Shown here one piece after another: positions 17,705 to 26,854 of a DNA stretch of 62,625 nt. The stretch comes from Clostridia bacterium (GTDB taxonomy: Bacteria; Bacillota; Clostridia; Lachnospirales; Lachnospiraceae). Under the pieces are notes generated by a model, which had not been told where the DNA came from, searched no databases, and worked only from the letters and a program-made list of their open reading frames with translations. The first letter of the stretch is position 1; the number at the start of each line of letters is the position of its first letter. Position numbers and translations under genes: made by a program. Where the stretch lies: NCBI GenBank assembly GCA_009929525.1, contig SAAH01000011.1:1-62625 (forward strand). Reading direction: 5' to 3'.

Positions 17705-19372
17705 ATGGAAAAAAGATGGTGGAAAGAAAGTATCGTATATCAGATCTATCCAAGGAGTTTTATGGACAGTAATGGGGATGGAATCGGTGATCTGAATGGA
17801 ATTACAGAGAAGATGGGATATCTTCAGGAATTGGGCGTAAATGCTGTATGGCTTTCACCAGTGTATCAGTCGCCAAATGATGACAATGGATATGACATCA
17901 GTGATTATCAGGCTATTATGACAGAGTTCGGAACAATGGAAGATTTTGACAGGATGCTGGCGTCTGCTCATGAGCATGGGATCAAGATCGTGATGGATCT
18001 GGTCGTAAATCATACTTCCGATGAGCATAAATGGTTTATAGAGAGTCAGAAGTCCCTGGATAACCCATACCGTGATTATTATATATGGAGACCGGCAAAA
18101 GACGGTAAAGAGCCAAATAACTGGGGATCTTGTTTCTCAGGATCCGCTTGGAAATATGATGAAAAGACAGATATGTATTTTCTCCATCTGTTCTCTAAAA
18201 AACAGCCGGATCTTAACTGGGATAATCCAAAAGTCCGTACAGAAGTTTTTGATATGATGAACTGGTGGCTCGATAAGGGTGTTGATGGATTCCGTATGGA
18301 CGTTATCAGCCTGATTTCTAAAAATCCGGATTATCCTGATGGAAAACCTGGAATCAACGGATATGGCAGCTTTAACGAGGCTGCAAATGGCCCTCATGTA
18401 CATGAATATCTGCAGGAGATGCGAGAGAAAGTCCTGAATAATGCAGATACCATTACAGTAGGAGAGTGCTCAGGTGTAACTTTGGAAGAAGCAAAGAAGT
18501 ATGCCAGAAGTGATGAGAAAGAACTGAACATGGTATTCCAGTTTGAGCATATGGATGTGGATGCTGATGCCGATAATAAGTGGACAGATAAGAAGATGGA
18601 TCTTCGTGATATGAAGGCAGTTCTGACAAAATGGCAGAAGGGTCTTGAGGATATCGCATGGAACAGTCTGTTCTGGGAAAATCATGACCAGCCTCGTTCT
18701 ATCTCCAGATTTGGAAATGACAGCGAGCAGTACCACGATGTATCTGCAAAGATGCTGGCTACCTGTCTTCATATGATGCAGGGAACTCCATATGTATATC
18801 AGGGTGAAGAACTGGGTATGACAAATGTTCCATTTACAAGTGTAGACCAGTTTAGGGATCTGGACAGTATCAATGCTTATCATGAACTTGTTGAGGAACA
18901 GAAAGTATTTACCCATGATGAGATGATGCGCTATCTGTGCTATAAGAGCAGAGACAATGCGAGAACACCATTCCAGTGGGATGACAGTGCATACGCAGGA
19001 TTTTCCACAAGTGAGCCATGGATCATGGTCAATCCGAACTACACCAGCATTAATGCAAAAGATCAGCTGGCTGACCCGGATTCCATCTTCCACTATTATC
19101 AGAAACTGATCAAGCTTAGAAAAGAAAATGAAATCATCGTATACGGAAGCTATGATCTTCTTCTGCCGGATTCCAAAGAAATCTATGCTTATACCAGAAC
19201 ATTGGGAGAAGAGAAGCTTTTGATCGTTTGTAACTTCTATGAGAATGAGGTGGAGATTGAGATTCCGGACGAATTCCTGAATGGAGAGTACATGATCAGT
19301 AATTATGAAGGACAGGCGATCGGCAAGGTTATGAAATTGAGACCTTATGAGGCATTTGTGATTTCAAAGTAA
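17705..19372 (+). CDS. malL: GH13 alpha-glucosidase (oligo-1,6-glucosidase type)
   Basis: A 555-residue cytoplasmic glycoside hydrolase that releases glucose from isomalto- or malto-oligosaccharides. The start (KRWWKESIVYQIYPRSF) is the signature of subfamily GH13_31. Conserved regions follow in order: DLVVNHTSDEH, GVDGFRMDVIS with the catalytic nucleophile Asp, TVGECSG with the acid/base Glu, and FWENHDQPR with the transition-state Asp. There is no signal peptide. AGGAGAAGG precedes the ATG. The gene stands alone between two terminators; no sugar transporter is adjacent. Trehalose-6-phosphate hydrolase is an alternative within the same fold. Confidence 0.9.
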   Translation: MEKRWWKESIVYQIYPRSFMDSNGDGIGDLNGITEKMGYLQELGVNAVWLSPVYQSPNDDNGYDISDYQAIMTEFGTMEDFDRMLASAHEHGIKIVMDLVVNHTSDEHKWFIESQKSLDNPYRDYYIWRPAKDGKEPNNWGSCFSGSAWKYDEKTDMYFLHLFSKKQPDLNWDNPKVRTEVFDMMNWWLDKGVDGFRMDVISLISKNPDYPDGKPGINGYGSFNEAANGPHVHEYLQEMREKVLNNADTITVGECSGVTLEEAKKYARSDEKELNMVFQFEHMDVDADADNKWTDKKMDLRDMKAVLTKWQKGLEDIAWNSLFWENHDQPRSISRFGNDSEQYHDVSAKMLATCLHMMQGTPYVYQGEELGMTNVPFTSVDQFRDLDSINAYHELVEEQKVFTHDEMMRYLCYKSRDNARTPFQWDDSAYAGFSTSEPWIMVNPNYTSINAKDQLADPDSIFHYYQKLIKLRKENEIIVYGSYDLLLPDSKEIYAYTRTLGEEKLLIVCNFYENEVEIEIPDEFLNGEYMISNYEGQAIGKVMKLRPYEAFVISK

Positions 19373-19440
19373 GATCGTGGATGAACAATATATCTTATTG
19401 AAATATGAAAACTATTCAATAGGTAGTAACTGCGAGAAAA

Positions 19441-19495
19441 TACAGCAGACGGTTGGCATATCGAAAAGATGCCAGCCGCCTGCTGTATTTTAATG
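19441..19495. terminator. Bidirectional terminator between malL and hicB
   Basis: A 19-bp stem with three mismatches (19441-19459 with 19469-19487), flanked by A-rich sequence on the left and TTTTAA on the right. It can serve the convergent genes on both strands. Confidence 0.8.
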
Positions 19496-19499
19496 ACTG

Positions 19500-19778
19500 T
19501 TATTCGTCCCAACCCTGATGGAAACGGATGTGGACCATGATATTGCGAACGATGTCTCCCTCCTGAAGGTTCATATCGGACTCGTCAGTGACTGAGGGAA
19601 GCTGACAATCGTCTTCTTCTAATTCTAAAGCGATCCAGTTATAAGCGGCCTCAAAAGCATCTTCAAGTGCATCATCCAGGGTATCACCCTTTGCATAACA
19701 GGATTCAAGATCTGGAAAGTATCCTTCGTAGGTATTTTCTTTGGTTTTATGGAAAACTGCGGGATATATAAAGTTCAT
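19500..19778 (-). CDS. Solitary HicB-like protein
   Basis: A 92-residue protein with the HicB N-terminal RNase H-like fold: YPAVFHKTKENTYEGYFPDLESCYAKGDTLDDALEDA is recognisable in pieces (YFPDLESC, GDTLDDALEDAFEAA). In toxin-antitoxin pairs HicB neutralises the HicA mRNA interferase. No hicA is adjacent, and the C-terminus lacks an obvious DNA-binding domain, so this is an orphan of the kind that is frequent in Firmicutes. The start at 19778 is chosen for the GAGAGGAG site 9 bases upstream; the longer ATG at 19811 has none. It lies on the same strand as, and downstream of, the two tRNA genes. Confidence 0.75.
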   Translation of the reverse strand: MNFIYPAVFHKTKENTYEGYFPDLESCYAKGDTLDDALEDAFEAAYNWIALELEEDDCQLPSVTDESDMNLQEGDIVRNIMVHIRFHQGWDE

Positions 19779-19950
19779 AGTAGATAACTCCTCTCGTTTT
19801 TGTGTCAGCAAAAAGTATATACCATTTTGCGGGATACATCAAGAGTGCATTGGTGTGAAAGAAAGAACCAAAAGTGGAAAACAAGAAATAGATCATGGGA
19901 GAAGCAAAAAGAAGAGAGTGTAGACGAGTTGATTTTGGACAAAAAGATAG

Positions 19951-20034
19951 TGCAGGAAGCGGGACTTGAACCCGCACAGTATTGCTACCACAGGCACCTG
20001 AAGCCTGCGCGTCTGCCAATTCCGCCATTCCTGC
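19951..20034 (-). tRNA. tRNA-Leu (anticodon CAG)
   Basis: On the minus strand an 84-nt cloverleaf with a 7-bp acceptor stem (GCAGGAA with TTCCTGC), long variable arm typical of class II tRNA, anticodon loop TTCAGGT giving CAG, and T-loop GGTTCAAGTCC. The discriminator is A. The 3' CCA is not encoded. Confidence 0.95.
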
Positions 20035-20065
20035 ACATTGATTTACAAATATGAAGTTTTATTAA

Positions 20066-20149
20066 TGCAGGAAGCGGGACTTGAACCCGCACAGTATTGC
20101 TACCACAGGCACCTGAAGCCTGCGCGTCTGCCAATTCCGCCATTCCTGC
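20066..20149 (-). tRNA. tRNA-Leu (anticodon CAG), second identical copy
   Basis: The 84 nt are identical by eye to the copy at 19951-20034, with a 31-base spacer between them. It is the promoter-proximal copy. CCA is not encoded. Confidence 0.95.
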
Positions 20150-20198
20150 GCATTAATTAACTTATTTGCTGTCGCTGTTTAGTTCAGCAACAGTTGAT

Positions 20199-20227
20199 AA
20201 TATAACGGATTTTAACTCAAAAGTCAA
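20199..20227 (-). promoter_or_regulatory. Promoter of the tRNA-Leu pair
   Basis: Read on the minus strand: TTGACT (20227-20222), 17 bases, TATATT (20204-20199), about 50 bases before the first tRNA. It is divergent from the carAB promoter. Confidence 0.7.
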
Positions 20228-20273
20228 TACTTTTCATTAAAAAAAATTAATTTTTTTGATTTCGGTTTTTCTA

Positions 20274-20302
20274 TTGAAATGAAGAATACTTTATGGTAAA
20301 AT
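20274..20302 (+). promoter_or_regulatory. carAB promoter
   Basis: TTGAAA (20274-20279), 17 bases, TAAAAT (20297-20302), with a TGG extension just before the -10 box. It lies about 125 bases before carA. Confidence 0.65.
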
Positions 20303-20316
20303 CTCTAAGATTACGC

Positions 20317-20350
20317 AAGGGGGAGTAATTTCAGGGGAAATTTCTCCCTT
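20317..20350 (+). promoter_or_regulatory. Hairpin in the carAB leader (possible attenuator)
   Basis: An 11-bp stem with one mismatch (20321-20331 with 20338-20348) and a 6-base loop begins about 10-15 bases after the expected transcription start and is followed by a moderately T-rich TTTCTCT. No PyrR-type loop is recognised. Function is inferred from position only. Confidence 0.4.
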
Positions 20351-20428
20351 TCTCTACGCGTATGTGTGGAAATGTAATGAAACAGTTAACAAATATAAAG
20401 TACCAAATATAATAAGAAAGGAAACGGA

Positions 20429-21505
20429 ATGATGAAAGCTTTTTTAATTCTTGAAGATGGACATGTATTTGCCGGGACCAGCATAGGGTCCAGAAAAGAA
20501 ATCATCAGCGAGATCGTATTTAACACTTCTATGACAGGATATCTGGAAGTGCTGACAGATCCGTCATATGCAGGACAGGCCGTATGTATGACGTATCCGC
20601 TGATTGGTAATTATGGGATTTGCTATGAGGACACAGAGTCCATGAGACCATGGCCAGATGGATACATTGTTCGCGAATTGTCCAGGATACCAAGTAATTT
20701 CCGGTGTGAAGATACGATTCAGAATTTTCTGAAACGTTTTGATATTCCTGGAATTGCCGGAATCGATACCCGTGCCCTTACAAAAATCCTCAGAGAAAAA
20801 GGAACGATGAATGGTATGATCACAACAGATGAGAATTATGATCTGGATACCATCATCCCGAGACTGAAGGAATATACAACTGGCAAAGTAGTTGAAAAAG
20901 TAACTTGTCAGGAAAAGAGCGTATTAAAAGGAAATGGCAAAAAAGTAGCCCTGATGGATTTGGGTGCTAAGAATAATATTGCAAAATCTCTGAATGAGAG
21001 AGGATGTCAGGTGACTATTTATCCTGCATCAGCAACGGCTGAAGAGATCCTGGGTGATGAGCCAGACGGTATCATGCTTTCAAATGGCCCTGGAGATCCA
21101 AAGGAATGTACAGAAGTCATCAAAGAAATCAGGAAACTTTATGAGTCGGACACACCGATCTTTGCAATCTGTCTGGGGCATCAGCTGATGGCTCTGGCTA
21201 CTGGTGCAGATACTCATAAGATGAAATATGGACATAGAGGTGGAAATCATCCGGTGAAAGATCTGGAGACAGGAAGAGTCTATATTTCTTCACAGAACCA
21301 TGGTTACGTGGTAGACACGGAAACACTGGATGCCAATGTAGCTGTTCCTGCTTTTGTCAATGTAAATGACGGTACCAATGAAGGTTTGAAGTATACAGGG
21401 AAAAATATTTTCACTGTTCAGTTCCATCCGGAAGCATGCCCGGGACCTCAGGATTCGGGATACCTGTTTGATCGGTTTATCAATATGATGGGAGGAGAAA
21501 ACTAA
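20429..21505 (+). CDS. carA: Carbamoyl-phosphate synthase small (glutaminase) subunit
   Basis: A 358-residue subunit that hydrolyses glutamine and channels ammonia to CarB. The N-terminal domain carries FAGTSIGS and EIVFNTSMTGYQEV-like text (here EVLTDPSYAGQ). The class I amidotransferase domain has the nucleophile Cys in FAICLGHQL, and His/Glu in VQFHPEACPGP. GGAAACGG precedes tandem ATG codons at 20429 and 20432. The stop overlaps the carB start by one base (TAATG), so the subunits are translationally coupled. Confidence 0.97.
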   Translation: MMKAFLILEDGHVFAGTSIGSRKEIISEIVFNTSMTGYLEVLTDPSYAGQAVCMTYPLIGNYGICYEDTESMRPWPDGYIVRELSRIPSNFRCEDTIQNFLKRFDIPGIAGIDTRALTKILREKGTMNGMITTDENYDLDTIIPRLKEYTTGKVVEKVTCQEKSVLKGNGKKVALMDLGAKNNIAKSLNERGCQVTIYPASATAEEILGDEPDGIMLSNGPGDPKECTEVIKEIRKLYESDTPIFAICLGHQLMALATGADTHKMKYGHRGGNHPVKDLETGRVYISSQNHGYVVDTETLDANVAVPAFVNVNDGTNEGLKYTGKNIFTVQFHPEACPGPQDSGYLFDRFINMMGGEN

Positions 21506-24500
21506 TGCCAAAGAATTCTGATATTAAGAAAGTCCTTATGATTGGTTCTGGTCCGATCATTATCGGCCAGGCAGCTGAATTTGACTATGCAGGTACACAG
21601 GCCTGCCGTTCTTTGAAAGAAGAAGGAATCGAAGTCGTTTTGCTCAACTCTAATCCTGCTACCATCATGACGGATAAGGATATAGCGGACAAAGTATATA
21701 TAGAGCCATTGACGGTAGAAGTTGTAGAACAGCTCATCATGAAAGAAAAACCGGACAGTGTACTGCCAACTCTTGGTGGTCAGGCTGGTCTGAACCTGGC
21801 GATGGAACTTGAAGAACGTGGATTCCTGAAGGAACATAATGTACGTCTGATCGGAACTACTTCCCAGACGATCAAGAAAGCAGAAGACCGTCAGGAATTC
21901 AAAGATACGATGGAAAAAATCGGTGAGCCGGTTGCAGCGTCTCTCGTAGTTAAGACGGTAGAAGATGGTATTGCATTTACAAATACTATTGGTTATCCGG
22001 TGGTCCTTCGTCCGGCATACACCCTCGGCGGAAGCGGCGGCGGTATCGCCTACAACGAGGCTGAATTGATCGAGATCCTTGAAAATGGTCTTCGTCTCTC
22101 TCGTGTAGGAGAAGTTTTAGTTGAACGCTGTATCTCTGGTTGGAAAGAGATAGAATATGAAGTGATGCGTGATGGTGCAGGAAACTGTATCACCGTTTGT
22201 AATATGGAAAATATTGACCCGGTTGGTGTTCATACAGGTGACAGTATCGTTGTTGCTCCTTCTCAGACACTGGGAGACAAAGAGTATCAGATGCTTCGTA
22301 CTTCTGCACTGAATATCATCACAGAACTGGGTATCACCGGTGGATGTAATGTACAGTATGCCCTTCACCCGGAAAGCTTCGAGTATTGTGTTATCGAGGT
22401 AAACCCAAGAGTATCCCGTTCCTCTGCACTGGCAAGTAAGGCAACCGGATACCCGATCGCAAAAGTGGCAGCAAAGATCGCCCTTGGGTACACTCTGGAT
22501 GAGATCCCAAATGCAATCACAGGAAAAACATATGCCAGCTTTGAACCAATGCTTGACTATTGTGTTGTTAAGATTCCACGTCTTCCATTTGATAAGTTTA
22601 TCAGTGCGAAGAGAACTCTTACTACACAGATGAAAGCAACCGGCGAGGTTATGAGTATCTGTACAAACTTCGAAGGTGCATTGATGAAAGCAATCCGTTC
22701 CCTGGAGCAGCATGTGGACAGTCTGATGTCTTATGATTTTTCAGGATTATCCAAAGATGAACTTCTGGAAGCATTGAAGATCGTGGATGATATGCGTATC
22801 TGGAGAATCGCAGAGGCCATCAGAAAAGGCATTTCTTATGAAGAAATCCATGAGATCACGAAGATTGATCTTTGGTTTATCGATAAAATTGCTATTTTGA
22901 CAGAGATGGAGCAGGCACTTGCTACTCAGGAACTGACAAAAGAGCTGTTAATAGAAGCAAAACGTCTGGAATTCCCGGATTATCTGGTAGGTAAACTGAA
23001 TGGAAAGACAGAAGAAGAAGTAAAAGCTCTCAGAAAAGAATATGGGATCACAGCAGCCTATAAGATGGTTGATACATGTGCCGCTGAATTTGCAGCATCC
23101 ACACCGTACTATTATTCTGTATATGGCGGAGAAAATGAGGCGATGGCCACAGAAGGAAAGAAAAAGGTTCTTGTCCTTGGATCTGGTCCTATCCGTATCG
23201 GTCAGGGTATCGAATTTGATTTTTGTTCTGTACATTGTACATGGGCATTTGCAAAAGAAGGTTATGAGACCATTATCGTCAATAACAACCCGGAGACAGT
23301 AAGTACGGACTTTGATATTGCTGATAAGCTGTATTTTGAGCCGCTTACACCGGAAGATGTGGAAAATATCGTCAATGTAGAGAAACCGGACGGTGCAGTG
23401 GTACAGTTTGGCGGACAGACAGCTATCAAGCTGACAGAAGCACTGATCAAGATGGGCGTTCCGATTCTTGGAACTTCTGCTGAAAATGTAGATGCAGCGG
23501 AAGACAGAGAACTTTTTGATGCTATCCTTGAACAGTGTGAGATTCCCAGACCAAAGGGACAGACTGTATTTACAGCGGATGAAGCTAAGAAAGTTGCTAA
23601 TGAGCTGGGATACCCGGTACTTGTTCGTCCTTCCTATGTACTTGGCGGACAGGGTATGCAGATTGCGATCAATGATGAGGACGTAGAAGAATATATCGGC
23701 ATCATCAACAGGATCGCACAGGAGCATCCTATCCTGGTTGATAAATATCTGGTAGGTAAAGAGATCGAAGTTGATGCAGTATGCGATGGCGAGGATATCG
23801 TGATTCCGGGTATCATGGAGCATATTGAGAGAGCTGGTATCCATTCGGGTGACAGTATCTCCGTATATCCGGCACAGACGATCAGTCAGGCAGCCAAAGA
23901 TACGATTGAGGAATATACAAAGAGACTGGCAAGAGCACTGCACGTGATCGGTATGATCAATATCCAGTTTATCGTATGCGGAGAAGAAGTGTATGTTATC
24001 GAGGTAAATCCTCGTTCCAGCCGTACCGTTCCATATATCAGTAAGGTTACAGGCATTCCTATCGTGCCTCTGGCAGCGAAGGTTATCATGGGCTACAAGT
24101 TGAAAGATATGGGATATACACCGGGACTTCAGCCGGAAGCAGAGTATTTTGCAATCAAGATGCCGGTATTCTCTTTTGAAAAGATCAGAGGCGCAGATAT
24201 CAGCCTTGGACCTGAGATGAAATCAACAGGAGAATGTCTTGGTATCGCAAAGAGCTTTAATGAAGCACTGTATAAAGCGTTCCTGGGTGCAGGCATCAAT
24301 CTTCCAAAATATAAAAATATGATCATGACTGTAAAAGATGAAGATAAGGCAGAGGCCGCAGAGGTTGCAAAGAGATTCGAAGCTCTTGGATACCGGATCT
24401 ATGCTACCCTTAATACTGCAAAAGCATTGAAGGAAGCAGGAGTAAAGGCTATCCGTACTAACAAGATCGAACAGTCATCTCCAAACCTGATGGACCTTAT

Positions 24501-24702
24501 CCTTGGACATAAGATCGATCTTGTCATTGATACCCCATCTCAGGGTGTAGAACATGCACAGGATGGTTTCCTGATCCGTAGGAATGCGATTGAAACAGGA
24601 GTTAATGTATTGACAGCGATGGATACAGCAAAAGCACTTGTGACAAGTCTGGAAAATACAGATCTTAATAAACTGACTTTGATCGATATCGCACAGATTT
24701 AG
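21505..24702 (+). CDS. carB: Carbamoyl-phosphate synthase large subunit
   Basis: A full-length 1065-residue subunit that makes carbamoyl phosphate from bicarbonate, ammonia and two ATP, for pyrimidine and arginine synthesis. The two homologous halves are visible: KKVLMIGSGPIIIGQAAEFDYAG at the start and KKVLVLGSGPIRIGQGIEFDFCS near residue 552, each followed by an ATP-grasp domain with EVNPR motifs (VIEVNPRVSRSSAL and VIEVNPRSSRTVP). The final 130 residues form the MGS-like regulatory domain. It is translationally coupled to carA and followed by a terminator. Confidence 0.98.
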   Translation: MPKNSDIKKVLMIGSGPIIIGQAAEFDYAGTQACRSLKEEGIEVVLLNSNPATIMTDKDIADKVYIEPLTVEVVEQLIMKEKPDSVLPTLGGQAGLNLAMELEERGFLKEHNVRLIGTTSQTIKKAEDRQEFKDTMEKIGEPVAASLVVKTVEDGIAFTNTIGYPVVLRPAYTLGGSGGGIAYNEAELIEILENGLRLSRVGEVLVERCISGWKEIEYEVMRDGAGNCITVCNMENIDPVGVHTGDSIVVAPSQTLGDKEYQMLRTSALNIITELGITGGCNVQYALHPESFEYCVIEVNPRVSRSSALASKATGYPIAKVAAKIALGYTLDEIPNAITGKTYASFEPMLDYCVVKIPRLPFDKFISAKRTLTTQMKATGEVMSICTNFEGALMKAIRSLEQHVDSLMSYDFSGLSKDELLEALKIVDDMRIWRIAEAIRKGISYEEIHEITKIDLWFIDKIAILTEMEQALATQELTKELLIEAKRLEFPDYLVGKLNGKTEEEVKALRKEYGITAAYKMVDTCAAEFAASTPYYYSVYGGENEAMATEGKKKVLVLGSGPIRIGQGIEFDFCSVHCTWAFAKEGYETIIVNNNPETVSTDFDIADKLYFEPLTPEDVENIVNVEKPDGAVVQFGGQTAIKLTEALIKMGVPILGTSAENVDAAEDRELFDAILEQCEIPRPKGQTVFTADEAKKVANELGYPVLVRPSYVLGGQGMQIAINDEDVEEYIGIINRIAQEHPILVDKYLVGKEIEVDAVCDGEDIVIPGIMEHIERAGIHSGDSISVYPAQTISQAAKDTIEEYTKRLARALHVIGMINIQFIVCGEEVYVIEVNPRSSRTVPYISKVTGIPIVPLAAKVIMGYKLKDMGYTPGLQPEAEYFAIKMPVFSFEKIRGADISLGPEMKSTGECLGIAKSFNEALYKAFLGAGINLPKYKNMIMTVKDEDKAEAAEVAKRFEALGYRIYATLNTAKALKEAGVKAIRTNKIEQSSPNLMDLILGHKIDLVIDTPSQGVEHAQDGFLIRRNAIETGVNVLTAMDTAKALVTSLENTDLNKLTLIDIAQI

Positions 24703-24756
24703 TATTTAAGTTGCAATCAGGGCAAAGTTCTGATAAAGTTAAATCATAGAGCATGT

Positions 24757-24784
24757 TTGACTCTAAAATTTCATATGATAATGT
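24757..24784 (+). promoter_or_regulatory. Candidate uppP promoter
   Basis: TTGACT (24757-24762), 16 bases, TAATGT (24779-24784). Initiation would fall near 24791, just before the hairpin at 24793. Confidence 0.35.
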
Positions 24785-24792
24785 AAATATTT

Positions 24793-24834
24793 GTAACTGT
24801 TCGGGACGTAGTCCCGGATAGTTACGAGTTTTTT
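24793..24834 (+). terminator. Strong terminator hairpin between carB and uppP
   Basis: A stem of about 15 bp (GTAACT...CGGGAC with GTCCCG...AGTTAC) capped by GTA, then GAG and TTTTTT. The T-run ends only 16 bases before the uppP ATG, so the hairpin also sits in any uppP leader. Confidence 0.85.
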
Positions 24835-24850
24835 AGGGATTGGAGTGGTT

Positions 24851-25747
24851 ATGAATATTATAGAATTACTGAAAGTAATTTTCCTTGGAATTGTGGAGGG
24901 AATCACAGAGTGGCTTCCGATAAGCAGTACGGGACATATGATACTGGTCGATGAGTTTGTCAAACTGGATGTGACACCGCAGTTTTGGGAAATGTTTCTG
25001 GTAGTGATTCAGCTGGGCGCAGTTCTGGCCGTGGTAGTACTGGATTTTAAGAAACTTTGGCCTTTTCATCTGAATGATCCTGCTCGTCAGAGCAATTGGA
25101 ACTATATAAGTGAAAAACCAAATCTTGCTAAAGTACAGAAGTTTACAGATAAATACGTCCATATGAGTAAGATTGTTCTCTGGCTTAAGATTCTTGTATC
25201 CTGTCTTCCGGCAATCATTATTGCTTTACCGTTTAATGACTGGATAGAGGAACATTTTAATAATCCCTGGGTTGTTTCTGTGATGCTGATCGTATATGGT
25301 GTATTGTTTATTGTGATCGAGAATTATAATAAAAAGAGAAAACCGAGTCATACGAAGCTCAGTGAGATTACTTTCAAGGATGCATTATTTATCGGAGTCT
25401 TTCAGCTTCTGTCAGTGATTCCGGGAACTTCCCGTTCGGGAGCTACCATCGTGGGCGGTATTTTGCTGGGGATGAGCAGAAAACTTGCAGCAGAATATAC
25501 ATTTTTCCTGGCGATACCGGTTATGTTTGGTGCCAGCCTTCTGAAAGTCGTAAAGTTTGGACTGCATTTTACAGGTACAGAGGTGATATTCCTGTTACTG
25601 GGAATGATAGTGGCATTTGTAGTATCTATCTTCGCTATCAAGTTCCTGATGGGATATATTCAGAAACATGATTTCAAAGTATTTGGATGGTACCGCATCG
25701 TGCTTGGTGTATTGGTACTTGGCTATTTCCTGATCAAGATGATATAG
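24851..25747 (+). CDS. uppP: Undecaprenyl-diphosphatase (BacA/UppP)
   Basis: A 298-residue polytopic membrane phosphatase that recycles undecaprenyl diphosphate to the monophosphate carrier and gives bacitracin tolerance. Both signature motifs are present: [14 protein letters not shown] near residue 17 with the catalytic Glu, and [10 protein letters not shown] near 190. About seven to eight hydrophobic segments are visible. ATG 24851 has GGAG six bases upstream; an in-frame GTG at 24845 overlaps that site and is less likely. Its lipid-carrier substrate links it to the polysaccharide cluster and murE nearby. Confidence 0.95.
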   Translation: MNIIELLKVIFLGIVEGITEWLPISSTGHMILVDEFVKLDVTPQFWEMFLVVIQLGAVLAVVVLDFKKLWPFHLNDPARQSNWNYISEKPNLAKVQKFTDKYVHMSKIVLWLKILVSCLPAIIIALPFNDWIEEHFNNPWVVSVMLIVYGVLFIVIENYNKKRKPSHTKLSEITFKDALFIGVFQLLSVIPGTSRSGATIVGGILLGMSRKLAAEYTFFLAIPVMFGASLLKVVKFGLHFTGTEVIFLLLGMIVAFVVSIFAIKFLMGYIQKHDFKVFGWYRIVLGVLVLGYFLIKMI

Positions 25748-25827
25748 GCGGCATTGATCTACAGTAGGAGAAACAAAACTGTAAGAAGTGACCACCTGCA
25801 AGAAGATATAAAAAAGAGGGATAAAAG

Positions 25828-26757
25828 ATGGAGAAAAAAAGAGTTGTAATCGCTCTGGGACACCGTGCGTTGGGAAATACTCTTCCGGAGCAGAAAGAGG
25901 CAACAAAGAGAACGGCAAAGATTATCGCCCGTCTGGTAAAAGAGGGTGCTGAGATTGTGATTTCCCATAGCAATGCACCTCAGATCGGCATGATCCACAC
26001 AGCTATGAATGAGTTCGGAAAGTATCATCCGGATTATACGTATGCACCAATGTCCGTATGCTCAGCTATGAGCCAGGGATATATCGGATACGATCTGCAG
26101 AATGCGATCAGGTCTGAACTTATGAAAGACGGAATCTACAAACCGGTTTGTACTGTTCTTACTCAGGTGGCTGTGGATCCTTACGATGATGCTTTTGCTG
26201 AGCCGGTAAAAGTGATCGGAAGAACAATGACAGAGCAGGAAGCAGAAGAAGAGGAAAAGAAGGGAAACTACGTTACTAAGATAGGCGACGGCTATCGCAG
26301 GATCGTAGCAGCTCCGAAGCCGCAGAAGATCATTGAGATTGATTCTATCCGTGCACTTCTGGATGCAGGACATGTAGTTATCGCCTGCGGCGGTGGTGGA
26401 ATCCCGGTTCTGGAACAGAAAACAGAACTCAAGGGTGCCAGTGCAGTCATCGAGAAAGATTACACCAGCGGAAAACTGGCAGAACTTCTGGATGCGGATG
26501 AACTGATGATACTGACCAGCGTGGAAAAAGTAGCAGTAAACTACCACGTACAGGATGAAAAACTCCTGGGAGAGATTACTGTAGAAGAAGCAAAAGAATA
26601 TATGAAACAGGGACAGTTTGAAGCGAACACCATGCTTCCTAAAGTAGAAGCATCTGTAGAATTCCTTGAAAAAGGAAAAGGCAGAAAAGCAGTGATCACT
26701 TCTATCGACAAGGCTGTGGAAGCATACCTTGGAAAGACTGGTACTGTGATCGAGTAA
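25828..26757 (+). CDS. arcC: Carbamate kinase
   Basis: A 309-residue amino-acid-kinase-fold enzyme that interconverts carbamoyl phosphate plus ADP with carbamate plus ATP. Family features are SHSNAPQIG, a central VDPYDDAFAEPVKVIG, the inserted GYRRIVAAPKPQKIIE (the usual R-R-V-V-x-S-P-x-P block), the CGGGGIPV loop and TMLPKVEA near the end. The nucleotide loop is ALGHRALGNT instead of the textbook ALGGNAL. No arginine deiminase or ornithine carbamoyltransferase gene is adjacent, although carAB lies 1.1 kb upstream. AAGAGGG is weak but placed before the ATG. A terminator follows directly. Confidence 0.9.
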   Translation: MEKKRVVIALGHRALGNTLPEQKEATKRTAKIIARLVKEGAEIVISHSNAPQIGMIHTAMNEFGKYHPDYTYAPMSVCSAMSQGYIGYDLQNAIRSELMKDGIYKPVCTVLTQVAVDPYDDAFAEPVKVIGRTMTEQEAEEEEKKGNYVTKIGDGYRRIVAAPKPQKIIEIDSIRALLDAGHVVIACGGGGIPVLEQKTELKGASAVIEKDYTSGKLAELLDADELMILTSVEKVAVNYHVQDEKLLGEITVEEAKEYMKQGQFEANTMLPKVEASVEFLEKGKGRKAVITSIDKAVEAYLGKTGTVIE

Positions 26758-26767
26758 TGATAGAAAA

Positions 26768-26807
26768 ACAGCTGTATGATTCGGAAGAATCATGCGGCTG
26801 TTTTTTT
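26768..26807 (+). terminator. Terminator after arcC
   Basis: Stem ACAGC...ATGATTC with GAATCAT...GCTGT, loop GGAA, followed by seven T (26801-26807). Confidence 0.88.
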
Positions 26808-26854
26808 CGGGGAAATATATATTGCTATAGAACTGAAAGGAGACCAAGAAGAGT

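Noticed and set aside
19800-20054. ORFs overlapping the tRNA genes on both strands
   Set aside because: They are shadows of the tRNA sequences and the hicB region, without ribosome sites.
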